Shown in pieces: positions 36,510-45,360 of a stretch of 64,000 bases of DNA; position 1 is the stretch's first letter, and the number at the start of each line of letters is the position of its first letter. A model generated the notes under the pieces. That model was not told the origin of the DNA. It ran no database searches and saw only the letters and a list, made by a program, of their open reading frames with translations. Source of the stretch: Rhizobium sp. Root1203 (GTDB lineage: Bacteria; Pseudomonadota; Alphaproteobacteria; Rhizobiales; Rhizobiaceae); the NCBI RefSeq assembly GCF_001424945.1, contig NZ_LMCW01000006.1:2803-66802 (forward strand), given 5' to 3'. Position numbers and translations under genes: made by a program.

Positions 36510-36902
36510 TCAATAGGGGCAGACACTTACCCTGTATGCCGTTCCCCAGCCGTTGCGTCGCCATTCGACATGACAGCGACGGTAGGGCTGATAGTAGTAG
36601 GGGCGGTATTGGGATCTGTAGACCGGATAGGCCCGATAGTAGGGTCTATAGGGATAGCGATAATAGGCCGCGCCATAGCGGTAGCCGTAGGCATAGGGAT
36701 AGCCGTATCCATCTGGATAGCCGTAAGTGTACGGATAGGGACGCAGGCCCTGCGAGAGCACGACGCCCCCGACTGTGCCGACTGCTATCCCGCCCCAGAA
36801 GGCATCGTTCGAGTTGGCCGTCGCCGGATTTCCAACGAGCGGAGTGGTCGTCAAAGTCAACGTGATCAGGCCCGCCGCCATGCTTCTATGAAGTACGGAC
36901 AT
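36510..36902 (-). CDS. Secreted Tyr/Pro-rich small protein
   Basis: The 130-residue product has a signal peptide (MSVLHRSMAAGLITLTLTTTP, cleavage near TANS). A Gly/Val-rich hydrophobic turn GGIAVGTVGGVVLSQG follows, then a region of about 60 residues dominated by Tyr, Pro, Gly and Arg in YxY/YxYP units. The end, RCHVEWRRNGWGTAYRVSVCPY, has two Cys that could form a disulfide. This is reminiscent of rhizobial envelope proteins ending in a short beta domain. ATG 36902 has a strong AAAGGAG; the frame extends to 37205. The function is unknown; a periplasmic or cell-wall structural role is likely. Confidence 0.8.
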   Translation of the reverse strand: MSVLHRSMAAGLITLTLTTTPLVGNPATANSNDAFWGGIAVGTVGGVVLSQGLRPYPYTYGYPDGYGYPYAYGYRYGAAYYRYPYRPYYRAYPVYRSQYRPYYYQPYRRCHVEWRRNGWGTAYRVSVCPY

Positions 36903-37171
36903 GTTCGTCTCCTTTCGTGGACGAGTCTTGGCCTCCAGGTCGTCTGAAGTCCCAATAAACATTAGGGCAGTTCTATCATATTTCAGCTGCTCCTGCTTGC
37001 CCCGATGCGGTCGGCAGCACCGCGGTCGGCTGATTCCCGCCAGGTGAACTTGGAGTTGCCACGCAGCATTTTTCGCCCACCGGATCGTCATGGTTAATGC
37101 ATTGTTAAAGACCTCGCGGCTAAGGTCGGGCGAGTGGATTTTTCTTGAAAACTTTGGGGTGGAGCAGCTTC

Positions 37172-40100
37172 TTGAGATCGCGCGGGGACCTTCTCGAACT
37201 GGCATGCCGCCGGATCGCGGATCTGGATTACCCGGCCTATGTCAAGAACAGCGAGCTTCGGTACGTCGCCGTAAACCAGGCCTATGCCGACTTTTTCTCG
37301 AAAGAGATCTCCGATTTCATCGGCCGGCGCAGCCGCGAGCTGTTCGACCGACCGGAAGAGGAGGACCGGGAGGACAAGGAACGCCGAGCGCTGGTCTTTG
37401 CAAGCGAGGAAAGCGCTATCTGCTTCGACGCGTCAGGTGTCGACTATCACCGGACGCGGATCGAGAGCTTCATGCTGTCGCCAGAGCGCGTCTATGTCCT
37501 CGGCCTCTTCGAGACAGAGCGCAGGGCGAAGCACGCGCGACGCGCGACGGTCGGCCCATCCATCGACAGGGCGGCGGAACTCGATCTGCTGCGCGCGATC
37601 ATGGAAGCCCTTCCGGTTGCCGCTTTCGCGCGCGACGACGATCATCGCCTGATCTATGCCAACCCGTGCTTTGAAGTGTTCACAGGCCAATCGCGTGCCG
37701 ACGCGCTCGGCAAGACCGAGCAGGAGATGTTCGGTGACGTCGCCGGAGGCGTCATTCATCGGGGCAACCTCGAGGTGCTGGAGACAGGCGAGACGGCCGA
37801 GGTCGAGAGTCTTCTGCCCGGAGCCGGCGGCAAGCTCTATCCGGTACTTGCCCGCATCAACCGTATCGAATCCACCGGCGGCAAGCGCTATGTCGTCGGT
37901 TCTTTCGCGGATGTCTCGCTGCTCAAGGAGCGTGAGAAGGAGCTGATCGCAGCGCAGGCGCATACGGAGGTGCTGCACCGCGATATCGCAAGCATCCTCA
38001 ATTCGTTGCCTGTCGGCGTTCTCATCCTTGAGAGCGATCTGACGATTCTTTATGGCAACCAGGCCTTCTATACGATTTCGGATCTGCCGGACCGGCGCTT
38101 CGAAGGGCGCCCGTACAGGGAGCTCGTGGAGCATAATCACGCGCTCGGCCGCTATGGTCCGGGCGTGACGCCCGAAGAGATGTATGAGCGGCGCGTCCGT
38201 CAGTTTCGCTCGGACGACCAGGCGCCATCGGCAGAGATAAACTGGGGCAGCACTTCGCTCGTTGTCGACAGCCGCCGGATATCGAACGAGCGCGTCCTGC
38301 TTACCTACGCCGATATCTCCACCATCCGCCTGCATGAGAAGGAGATCCATGCAGCGCGCGAGGCACTGGAAAGCCTCGGCGAACTGATGGGCGATGCAAC
38401 GCACGCCATGTCGCAGGGCTTGCTCATCGTCCAGGGGGACGAAATCCTGCTCAGCAACGACGCGCTCGCCGGCATGTTCGATATTCCTCGCAGTCATCTC
38501 GAGATCGGCCGGAACTGGGCGGAGTTCTTCACCTTCTGTGCCGCCCGCGGCGACTTCGCAGGCGATCCAGGCGTTGTGCTCGGCGAACTCAGGCAGAGCC
38601 TTGGCATGGGGCAGGCCGTCTCGCGGCTGTTTCGCGTTCCCGAAGGTCGCTGGGTTCAGATGGACATCGCCGTCAGTGAGCGCCGGCACTGGGTTGCGCT
38701 GTTCACGGACATCACCGCGATGAAGAGCCGCGAGGAGGAGTTGACGCTCCTGCTTGCGCGAGCCGAGGCGGCCGACAAGGTCAAGTCGGAGTTTCTCGCC
38801 AATATGAGCCACGAGATTCGGACGCCGATGAACGGCGTGCTCGGGATGGCCGAACTGCTGGCGAATACCAACCTTGATACCCGCCAGAAGACCTTCGTCG
38901 ATATCATTGAGAAGTCAGGCAACGCGCTGATGACCATCATCAACGATATCCTCGATTTCTCGAAGATCGATTCCGGCCGGATGACCCTGCGCCGGATGAC
39001 TTTCGATCCGGTCGAGGCGGTGGAGGACGTGGTCACGCTGCTATCGTCGCTGGCAGCGGAACGGGGCGTCGAGCTGCTCGTTCGCACCGCGTCCGGCTTG
39101 CCATCCGCCATCATCGGCGATGCAGGCCGGTTTCGGCAGATCCTCACAAATCTCGTCGGCAATGCCATCAAGTTCACGGAACGCGGTCACGTCCTCGTCG
39201 ATATGGACCATACTGCGGGCGCGGCCGACGAAATCATGGCGACGATCCGCATCGAAGACACCGGCATAGGAATGCCGCCGGATCGGATCGATTCCATCTT
39301 CGGCAAATTTTCGCAGATCGACGGGTCCTCGACGCGACGTCACGAGGGGACGGGCCTTGGTCTGGCGATCACCGCCGGTCTCGTCGATCTTTTCGGCGGC
39401 TATATCGAGGTCGAAAGCGAACTCGGCAGGGGATCCGTCTTCACGGTCAATCTGCCATTTTTCGTCGCAGCTGCGCGGCATGATCCGAGGCCGCTGCCGA
39501 TCAATGTCCGAGGCGCGCGCATTCTGGTCGTCGACGACAACGCGGTGAACCGCCAGATCCTGACGGAGCAACTGGCACTGTGGGGTTTCGACGGTGCTGC
39601 TGCCGATGATGGGATCGAAGGGCTCGCAATCCTCGAGTCGGCTCACGAGCTGGGCATTGCGGTCGACGCCATAGTGCTCGATTATCAGATACCCGGCATG
39701 AACGGGGCGGACATCGCGCGAAAACTGCGCGCCGACGACCGCTTCAGCGACCTGCCGATCATCTTCATGACGTCGATGGACATTGCGGGCACCGAGAAGG
39801 AGTTTGCCGCTCTGAACGGTCAGGCGCATCTGATGAAACCGGCACGTGCCAACGTCCTGCGCAACACCATTGTCGACGTCGTCCGGACTCACAGGGTCCG
39901 GCTGGCGGCCGATTGCGGCGGCCGCTCCATCGTCGAGACCGAACCCGAGCCGGCAGCCGCGTCGCCTGTCGAACGACCCGGGCCGACGTTCATCGACGTC
40001 CTCGTTGCCGAAGACAACGACGTGAACCAGATCGTGTTCACGCAGATCCTGCAGGCAACCGGGCTCACGTTTCTTGTGGTCGGCAATGGGCAGGAGGCTA

Positions 40101-40390
40101 TCGAGGCCTGGGAAAAGCACACGCCGCGCATCATCATGATGGACGTCTCCATGCCGCTGATGAACGGGCACGAGGCAACGCGCAGCATACGCGATATCGA
40201 GCGCGGGCAGGGCCATCGCGTGCCGATCGTGGGGGTGACCGCGCATGCGCTGGAGAGCGATCGCGAACTCTGCCTGGATGCCGGCATGGACGACTACATC
40301 TCGAAGCCGATCAGTCCCGAGCTTCTTGAAGAAAAGATCGGCCTGTGGCTCGGCAAGAGCGAACGCGCTGCCGGTCGCTCGGCTGGCTAG
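37172..40390 (+). CDS. Hybrid sensor histidine kinase with multiple PAS domains and two receiver domains
   Basis: This is a multidomain signalling kinase of about 1072 residues, soluble by eye (no membrane segment seen). Three or four PAS-like domains span about 10-530, each ending in patterns such as YVVGSFADVSLLKERE and VALFTDITAMKSREEE. The HisKA box SHEIRTPMNG carries phosphorylated His547. The HATPase has GNAIKF, DTGIGMP and GTGLGLAI. Two receiver domains follow, with phosphoacceptors Asp837 (VLDYQIPGMNG) and Asp991 (MMDVSMPLMNG). I prefer TTG 37172, seven bases after GTGGAG; TTG 37145 opens the frame. No output regulator is adjacent, so the partner is unknown. No HPt domain is visible. 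Confidence 0.93.
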   Translation: MRSRGDLLELACRRIADLDYPAYVKNSELRYVAVNQAYADFFSKEISDFIGRRSRELFDRPEEEDREDKERRALVFASEESAICFDASGVDYHRTRIESFMLSPERVYVLGLFETERRAKHARRATVGPSIDRAAELDLLRAIMEALPVAAFARDDDHRLIYANPCFEVFTGQSRADALGKTEQEMFGDVAGGVIHRGNLEVLETGETAEVESLLPGAGGKLYPVLARINRIESTGGKRYVVGSFADVSLLKEREKELIAAQAHTEVLHRDIASILNSLPVGVLILESDLTILYGNQAFYTISDLPDRRFEGRPYRELVEHNHALGRYGPGVTPEEMYERRVRQFRSDDQAPSAEINWGSTSLVVDSRRISNERVLLTYADISTIRLHEKEIHAAREALESLGELMGDATHAMSQGLLIVQGDEILLSNDALAGMFDIPRSHLEIGRNWAEFFTFCAARGDFAGDPGVVLGELRQSLGMGQAVSRLFRVPEGRWVQMDIAVSERRHWVALFTDITAMKSREEELTLLLARAEAADKVKSEFLANMSHEIRTPMNGVLGMAELLANTNLDTRQKTFVDIIEKSGNALMTIINDILDFSKIDSGRMTLRRMTFDPVEAVEDVVTLLSSLAAERGVELLVRTASGLPSAIIGDAGRFRQILTNLVGNAIKFTERGHVLVDMDHTAGAADEIMATIRIEDTGIGMPPDRIDSIFGKFSQIDGSSTRRHEGTGLGLAITAGLVDLFGGYIEVESELGRGSVFTVNLPFFVAAARHDPRPLPINVRGARILVVDDNAVNRQILTEQLALWGFDGAAADDGIEGLAILESAHELGIAVDAIVLDYQIPGMNGADIARKLRADDRFSDLPIIFMTSMDIAGTEKEFAALNGQAHLMKPARANVLRNTIVDVVRTHRVRLAADCGGRSIVETEPEPAAASPVERPGPTFIDVLVAEDNDVNQIVFTQILQATGLTFLVVGNGQEAIEAWEKHTPRIIMMDVSMPLMNGHEATRSIRDIERGQGHRVPIVGVTAHALESDRELCLDAGMDDYISKPISPELLEEKIGLWLGKSERAAGRSAG

Positions 40391-41103
40391 GGCTTGACGC
40401 CGCAGAGCATCTCGCGCTTGCCGGCAAATCCTCCACGGCGTTCTACAGCGAATCCCGCGGCAATCAGATTGCGCCGGACAAACCCCGCGGCGGCATAAGT
40501 CGCGAACGTGCCCGCGGGCACCGACTTCGCGCAGACGAGGCGCATCAGTTCCTCCGACCACATGTCCGCATTGCGCGACGGCGCAAAGCCGTCCAGATAC
40601 CATGCGTCGAAGTCCGCCGCCGCCGCCGCGACGCCGTCGGTCGCCCGGCCGCAAACCACGCTGAGCGTGGTCTGATCGTCCAGCGCCAGCGACACTGTGC
40701 CCTCCGGTCTATCCGGCCACAGGGCGGCGAGCGCCTGACGCTCGGTATCGATTTCCGGCCAGTGCGACAATGCGCGGTCGATTTCGTCGCGGCGCATGGG
40801 GTAGAGTTCGAACGACATGAAGTGCAGATGCTGGCCGCTCGACCGGAAGAGCTTCCACTGTCGCCATGTCTCCGCGAAGTTGAGGCCAGTGCCGAAGCCC
40901 AGCTCACCGATCAGGAAGGTCGCGCGGTTCTGCCAGCGCTCCGGCAGGCCGTTGCCCGCAAGGAAGACGTGACTGCATTCCAGGCGGCCGTCCGTCTGGC
41001 AATAAAAATGGTCGCCAAAGGCCGGTGAATAGGGCATATCGCCGTCGCGCCATTCAAGCGGCTGGTTTGCTCTGTCCATCTGATCGGGATCCGTTTCTGT
41101 CAT
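40387..41103 (-). CDS. mnmD: tRNA (mnm5s2U34) methyltransferase, MnmD (MnmC N-domain)
   Basis: This SAM-dependent enzyme completes the wobble-base modification mnm5s2U in tRNAs for Lys, Glu and Gln. The 238-residue protein corresponds to the N-terminal half of E. coli MnmC, with PYSPAFGDHFY, the SAM loop GELGFGTGLNF and the signature DAWYLDGFAPSRNADMW. It stands as a separate gene, and its start codon overlaps that of the FAD-dependent partner on the other strand (CATG at 41101-41104). A later ATG at 41079 is possible. The stop overlaps the end of the kinase gene by four bases, convergently. Confidence 0.92.
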   Translation of the reverse strand: MTETDPDQMDRANQPLEWRDGDMPYSPAFGDHFYCQTDGRLECSHVFLAGNGLPERWQNRATFLIGELGFGTGLNFAETWRQWKLFRSSGQHLHFMSFELYPMRRDEIDRALSHWPEIDTERQALAALWPDRPEGTVSLALDDQTTLSVVCGRATDGVAAAAADFDAWYLDGFAPSRNADMWSEELMRLVCAKSVPAGTFATYAAAGFVRRNLIAAGFAVERRGGFAGKREMLCGVKP

Positions 41104-42280
41104 GTCAACAGCCGATAGTCCTGCCTTGCCTTCGGGTCAATCGTCTGCAGCGCTGCTGATCGTCGGCGGCGGCATCATGGGGCTGTGGGCGGCCGTTCAT
41201 GCGGAGCGAATGGGAATCGATACGGTGCTGATCGACGAAGGCTTCCTCGGGCATGGCGCCAGCGGCGGCCTGCTCGGGGCACTGATGCCGCACATGCCGG
41301 ACAAATGGAACGCCAAGAAGCAATTCCAGTTCGATGCACTGGTCTCGCTGGAAGCAGAAATCGCAACGCTCGAGAGCGAGACCGGGCTTTCGGCGGGCTA
41401 TCGCCGCTCGGGTCGTCTCATTCCCTTGCCGAAACCGCATCTGCGCCAGATCGCGCTCGGACATTCCGCCGATGCCGAAATTCACTGGGATGCGGGCGAG
41501 CGTCGCTTCCGCTGGCACCTTCTCGACGCGCCTCCGGTCCCCGATTGGCCGGTCACCGGCGGAAACGGCTGCGGCCTCGTCCATGACACGCTTGCCGCCA
41601 GGGTTGCACCGCGATCGCTTGTTGCCACGCTCGCCGCATTCCTGCGCGGCGCAAAGCATGTGCGGATCATCGACAATGTCGCGCTTGCGGATCTCGATCT
41701 CGTCCGCAATCTCGCGGAGACCGACGCGGGAACCATCGCTTTCGGCCATTGCATCGTCGCCGCCGGATACCGGTCCTTCCCCCTGCTCGCGCGCTACAGC
41801 GAGGGTCTGACGCAGCCGCTCGGTCAGCCCGTCAAGGGGCAGGCGGCGTTGCTCAGAGCCGATCTCGATCCGTCGCTGCCGACGATTTTCCGCGACGGGC
41901 TCTATGTCGTGGCGCACGAGGGCGGTCATGTCGCCATCGGCAGCACCAGCGAGAACCGCTTCGACGACCCCTATTCCACCGACGGACAACTCGATGTGCT
42001 TCTGGAGGCTGCAAGGGAGCTCGTACCGGTGCTCAACGACGCCCCGGTCGTCGAGCGCTGGGCGGGTTTGCGCCCGAAGGCCATCGATCGCGACCCCATG
42101 GTGGGCGCACACCCGGTCCACGAGAGGCTGCTCGCTCTCACCGGCGGCTTCAAGGTGAGCTTCGGGCTGGCGCACAGGCTGGCCGAGTGGGTCGTCGCGA
42201 GCGCTGCTGGCCGCAATCCGCCTTTCGACCTTCCCGAAAGCTTTCGCTTCGCCAGTCACATCAGCGTCGCTTCCCGCTAA
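41102..42280 (+). CDS. FAD-dependent oxidoreductase, MnmC C-domain / DAAO-like
   Basis: This is a 392-residue flavoprotein of the D-amino-acid-oxidase-like (DAO) fold. It has ALLIVGGGIMGLWAAVHAERMG as the N-terminal dinucleotide-binding motif and WAGLRPKAIDRDPMVGAHP near the C-terminus. In E. coli MnmC this fold removes the carboxymethyl group from cmnm5s2U before methylation. Placed head-to-head with the methyltransferase half, it is the likely partner of a split MnmC. A glycine or other amine oxidase is an alternative. No convincing ribosome site precedes the ATG, because that stretch encodes the opposite gene. Confidence 0.85.
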   Translation: MSTADSPALPSGQSSAALLIVGGGIMGLWAAVHAERMGIDTVLIDEGFLGHGASGGLLGALMPHMPDKWNAKKQFQFDALVSLEAEIATLESETGLSAGYRRSGRLIPLPKPHLRQIALGHSADAEIHWDAGERRFRWHLLDAPPVPDWPVTGGNGCGLVHDTLAARVAPRSLVATLAAFLRGAKHVRIIDNVALADLDLVRNLAETDAGTIAFGHCIVAAGYRSFPLLARYSEGLTQPLGQPVKGQAALLRADLDPSLPTIFRDGLYVVAHEGGHVAIGSTSENRFDDPYSTDGQLDVLLEAARELVPVLNDAPVVERWAGLRPKAIDRDPMVGAHPVHERLLALTGGFKVSFGLAHRLAEWVVASAAGRNPPFDLPESFRFASHISVASR

Positions 42281-42391
42281 GCGTGAATTAGCAGTTGCTG
42301 CCCTTCGTTATTCTGTCATGCAAATCACCTATCAGCTTGCGCAACAGCGGGGCCGAGTGAGCCGCAACCGCTCGCCTACGGAGGGAATCGC

Positions 42392-43114
42392 ATGCGCTAC
42401 GCCATTTGTTTTACGCCCGCTGCCAGCGATCCGCTGACCTATGCGGCCGCAAACTGGCTGGGCCGGAATGTGTTTTCGGGCGAGATGGTCGAGCCGACGG
42501 CAATCCGGGGGTTGAGCATTCACGAGGTCGCGTTCCTGACGGCCGTGCCGCGCCGCTATGGCTTTCACGGTGTGCTGAAAGCACCCTTCCGCCTTGCGCC
42601 CGGCGTCTCCGAGGAGCAACTCCTGCGAGATTTGATGCGCTTCTGCGGTACGCTGACGCCGTTTCATATCAAGCAACTCGAGGTCGCGCGCATGGGCGGA
42701 TTCTACAGCCTGGTTCCGTCTCTACCCTGCGAGCACATTCACTATCTCGCTTCGGCGATCGTGCAGCAATTCGACCGTTTCCGCGCACCGCTCAGCGATG
42801 CCGATATCGAGCGGAGCGACCCCGACGGTCTGTCAGCCGCGCAGTTTGCGAACCTGCATCGCTGGGGTTGCCCGCACGTGATGGACGAATTCCGGTTCCA
42901 CATGCCGGTCACGGGGTCCGTCAGCCACCAGGACATGCCGCGCATCGAGCTGGCGCTTCGCAACGTTTTCGGCCCGGTACTTGCCGAACCGGTCAAGGTC
43001 TCGAATGTCGCCTTGATGTTCGAGGAAGGCAACGGCGGTCCATTTCGCGTGCACTCGCTGCATCCGATGGGAAAGGTGACCGCCCGCAGGGAGCGGGTTG
43101 CGGTGCCTGCCTAA
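42392..43114 (+). CDS. DUF1045 family protein, 2H-phosphoesterase-like
   Basis: This 240-residue protein opens MRYAICFTPAASDPLTYAAANWLGRN and has the two His motifs of the 2H phosphoesterase fold: YGFHGVLKAPF (near residue 53) and FRFHMPVTG (near 170). The family is annotated as a phosphonate-metabolism protein because some members sit in phn clusters. Here no phn gene is nearby; it precedes the allantoinase gene. The ATG follows GGAGGGAATCGC. The substrate is unknown; a cyclic phosphodiester is plausible from the fold. Confidence 0.85.
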   Translation: MRYAICFTPAASDPLTYAAANWLGRNVFSGEMVEPTAIRGLSIHEVAFLTAVPRRYGFHGVLKAPFRLAPGVSEEQLLRDLMRFCGTLTPFHIKQLEVARMGGFYSLVPSLPCEHIHYLASAIVQQFDRFRAPLSDADIERSDPDGLSAAQFANLHRWGCPHVMDEFRFHMPVTGSVSHQDMPRIELALRNVFGPVLAEPVKVSNVALMFEEGNGGPFRVHSLHPMGKVTARRERVAVPA

Positions 43115-43213
43115 GAGGTTGTGCCGCATAGGCAAAACTCTGTTGCATACTTTCCGTCTCGACATTCCGTGTCCGGATGCTACCGTTCGCCCGACGTTTC
43201 AGAAGGTGATTTC

Positions 43214-44140
43214 ATGGTATCCGAGACCTATCCGCGCAATCTCGTCGGCTACGGCCGAAACACGCCCGATCCAAAGTGGCCGGGCGACGCGCGTGTGGCC
43301 GTTCAGTTCGTGATCAACTACGAGGAGGGCGGCGAAAGCTCGATCCTCGACGGCGACCCCGCCTCGGAAAACCTTCTGTCGGAGATCGTCGGCGCCGCGG
43401 CCTGGCCGAACCAGCGCAACCTCAACATGGAATCGATCTACGAATATGGTTCGCGCGCCGGATTCTGGCGGTTGTGGCGCCTGTTCACCGAACTCAAGGT
43501 GCAGGCGACTGTCTATGGCGTGACGCTGGCCATGGCACGCAACCCCGAAGCCGTCGCGGCCATGAAGGAAGCGGGCTGGGAGATCGCCAGCCACGGTTAC
43601 CGCTGGTTGGAGTACAAGGACTTTCCGGAGGATCTGGAGCGCAAGCACATCGCCGAGGCGGTGCGCCTGCATACGGAGCTGACCGGCGAGCGGCCCTACG
43701 GCATGTACCAGGGCAAGCCTTCGGACAACACATTGCGGCTGGTGCAGGAGGAGGGCGGCTTCCTCTATTCGTCGGACTCCTACGCGGACGATCTTCCTTA
43801 TTGGGTTAAGGGTGCGGACGAAAAGCCGTTCCTGATCATTCCCTACACGCTCGAAACCAACGACATGCGCTTTGCCACGCCGCAGGGCTTCAATTCCGGC
43901 GACCAGTTCTTCGCCTACCTGAAGGATGCCTTCGATACGCTTTATGCGGAAGGCAAGGAGGGCAGTCCGAAAATGATGTCGATCGGCCTGCATTGCCGCC
44001 TCGTCGGCCGTCCGGGGCGGGCTGCCGCGCTGAAGCGCTTCATGGAGTATGTGCTGAAGCACGACAAGGTCTGGATCCCGCGCCGGATCGAGATCGCCGA
44101 GCACTGGCACGCCCATCACAAGCCGGAGGCTATCCGATGA
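43214..44140 (+). CDS. puuE: Allantoinase PuuE (polysaccharide-deacetylase fold)
   Basis: PuuE hydrolyses allantoin to allantoate without metal-amidohydrolase chemistry. The 308-residue protein has the NodB-like fold, with the N-terminal PRNLVGYGRNTPDPKWP, QFVINYEEGGE, NMESIYEYGSRAGFWRL, ASHGYRW and IGLHCRLVGRPGR, all typical of PuuE. ATG 43214 with AAGGTG upstream is chosen; the frame opens at 43121. It starts the urate operon, and its stop overlaps uraD as ATGA. Confidence 0.95.
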   Translation: MVSETYPRNLVGYGRNTPDPKWPGDARVAVQFVINYEEGGESSILDGDPASENLLSEIVGAAAWPNQRNLNMESIYEYGSRAGFWRLWRLFTELKVQATVYGVTLAMARNPEAVAAMKEAGWEIASHGYRWLEYKDFPEDLERKHIAEAVRLHTELTGERPYGMYQGKPSDNTLRLVQEEGGFLYSSDSYADDLPYWVKGADEKPFLIIPYTLETNDMRFATPQGFNSGDQFFAYLKDAFDTLYAEGKEGSPKMMSIGLHCRLVGRPGRAAALKRFMEYVLKHDKVWIPRRIEIAEHWHAHHKPEAIR

Positions 44141-44631
44141 TCCCGCGCCAGGAATTCGTATCCCGCTTTGGCGGCGTTTTCGAGCATTCGCCGTTCGTCG
44201 CCGAGCGCGCGTATGACGATGGCTATGTCGGTGAGGAACTGACCGTCGATCGGGTTCACACGGCTCTTGTGGCCATCTTTCGTGCGGCAAGCCCCGAGGA
44301 GCGGCTCGGCGTTCTGCGTGCCCACCCCGATCTCGCCGGACGGCTGGCGATTGCCGGCGAATTGACGGAAGACAGCAAGCAGGAGCAGGCAGGCGCGGGG
44401 CTCGACCGGCTGAGCGGCGAGGAGCATGCGCGGTTTACCGAACTCAACGCCGCCTACGTCGAAAAATTCGGCTTCCCTTTCATCATCGCGGTGAAGGGGT
44501 TGAACAAGGACGATATTCTGGCTGCTTTCGAACAGCGGATCGCAAACAGCGGCGACGCGGAGTTCGCGACGGCGACGACACAGGTGGAGCGGATCGCGCT
44601 GTTGCGGCTGACAGCGCTGCTGCCGGCGTGA
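44137..44631 (+). CDS. uraD: OHCU decarboxylase
   Basis: The enzyme decarboxylates 2-oxo-4-hydroxy-4-carboxy-5-ureidoimidazoline to S-allantoin, the third step from urate. The 164-residue helical protein carries the family signature RAHPDLAGRLA, with the catalytic His, and FGFPFIIAVKGLNKDDILAAFEQR. ATGA overlap with puuE shows coupling. A 74-base gap then separates it from the nucleotidyltransferase/HEPN pair inserted before allA. Confidence 0.95.
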   Translation: MIPRQEFVSRFGGVFEHSPFVAERAYDDGYVGEELTVDRVHTALVAIFRAASPEERLGVLRAHPDLAGRLAIAGELTEDSKQEQAGAGLDRLSGEEHARFTELNAAYVEKFGFPFIIAVKGLNKDDILAAFEQRIANSGDAEFATATTQVERIALLRLTALLPA

Positions 44632-44705
44632 CGCGGCTCGATGTGCAGGGCGCTTTTCTCTTGTGTGCCAGTGGCTTATAGTTGGGGAACTGGAGTTCGA
44701 CCACG

Positions 44706-44999
44706 ATGAAACCATCTGACGTTCTGGAGAAGAACAGGCAGGCGATCCGCGAAGCGACGAAGCGCTTCAACGCGACGAACCCGCGTGTCTTCGGTTCGGT
44801 GGCGCGCGGTGAGGACAGGGCCGACAGCGATCTGGACATCCTGGTGGATACGTTGCCGGGAACGACCCTGTTCGACCTCGGCGGGTTGTTGGAAGAGCTG
44901 AAGGACATCATGCACGGTACTGAGATTCATCTCCTCGTTCCCGGCGACTTTCCCGAGAAAGTGCGGGTGCGCGTGCTTGACGAGGCGAAGCCGGTATGA
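44706..44999 (+). CDS. mntA: MntA-type nucleotidyltransferase antitoxin
   Basis: This 97-residue minimal nucleotidyltransferase has the motif GSVARGEDRADSDLD (G30, S31, then Asp42 and Asp44 as metal ligands). In MntA/HepT modules this enzyme adds AMP units to the HEPN partner and silences it. Stop and start overlap (ATGA) with the downstream HEPN gene. A TATAGT hexamer at 44677-44682 might be part of a private promoter. ATG 44706 fits family length better than the frame opening at 44682. Confidence 0.88.
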   Translation: MKPSDVLEKNRQAIREATKRFNATNPRVFGSVARGEDRADSDLDILVDTLPGTTLFDLGGLLEELKDIMHGTEIHLLVPGDFPEKVRVRVLDEAKPV

Positions 45000-45358
45000 A
45001 TTCCGACTGGTTACAATCCTATCTCGATCAGATGCAGCAGGCGGCTCTTGAAGTTGGCGACTTCATCAAAGGAACACGCAAGGATGACTTCTTAAAAGAT
45101 GTGCTGAAACAGCGTGCTGTCGGCATGAACCTGCTTATGATCGGGGAAGTTGTCACGCGGCTAATGGAGGAATTTCCGGAGGTGGTCGCAGAGCATCCTG
45201 ATGTCCCCTGGATAAAGATGCAGGGCATGCGAAATCGCATCGCCCACGGCTACTTCACTATCGATCTGGACACGGTTTGGGATACTGCCACAAAAGCTGT
45301 CCCTGAATTGATCCAGGCACTGCACATGCTGCGCCATTGGCGAGCCCAGGGCGAATAA
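44996..45358 (+). CDS. hepT: HepT-type HEPN toxin (DUF86)
   Basis: This 120-residue helical HEPN protein has the RNase motif R-x4-H-x-Y intact: Arg79, His84, Tyr86 in RNRIAHGYF. HepT toxins cut RNA, and MntA controls them by AMPylating the Tyr of this motif. The gene overlaps mntA (ATGA) and ends two bases before the allA start. The pair therefore lies inside the purine operon and its translation may be linked to allA. Whether it still acts as a toxin cannot be told from sequence. Confidence 0.88.
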   Translation: MNSDWLQSYLDQMQQAALEVGDFIKGTRKDDFLKDVLKQRAVGMNLLMIGEVVTRLMEEFPEVVAEHPDVPWIKMQGMRNRIAHGYFTIDLDTVWDTATKAVPELIQALHMLRHWRAQGE

Positions 45359-45360
45359 TC

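Noticed and set aside
39041..40654. 537-codon minus-strand frame opposite the histidine kinase
   Set aside because: Kinase and receiver motifs on the plus strand are complete; the antisense product is not protein-like.
42281..42391. Gap between the FAD oxidoreductase and DUF1045 genes searched for a small RNA
   Set aside because: No stable hairpin with a T-run and no promoter pair seen.
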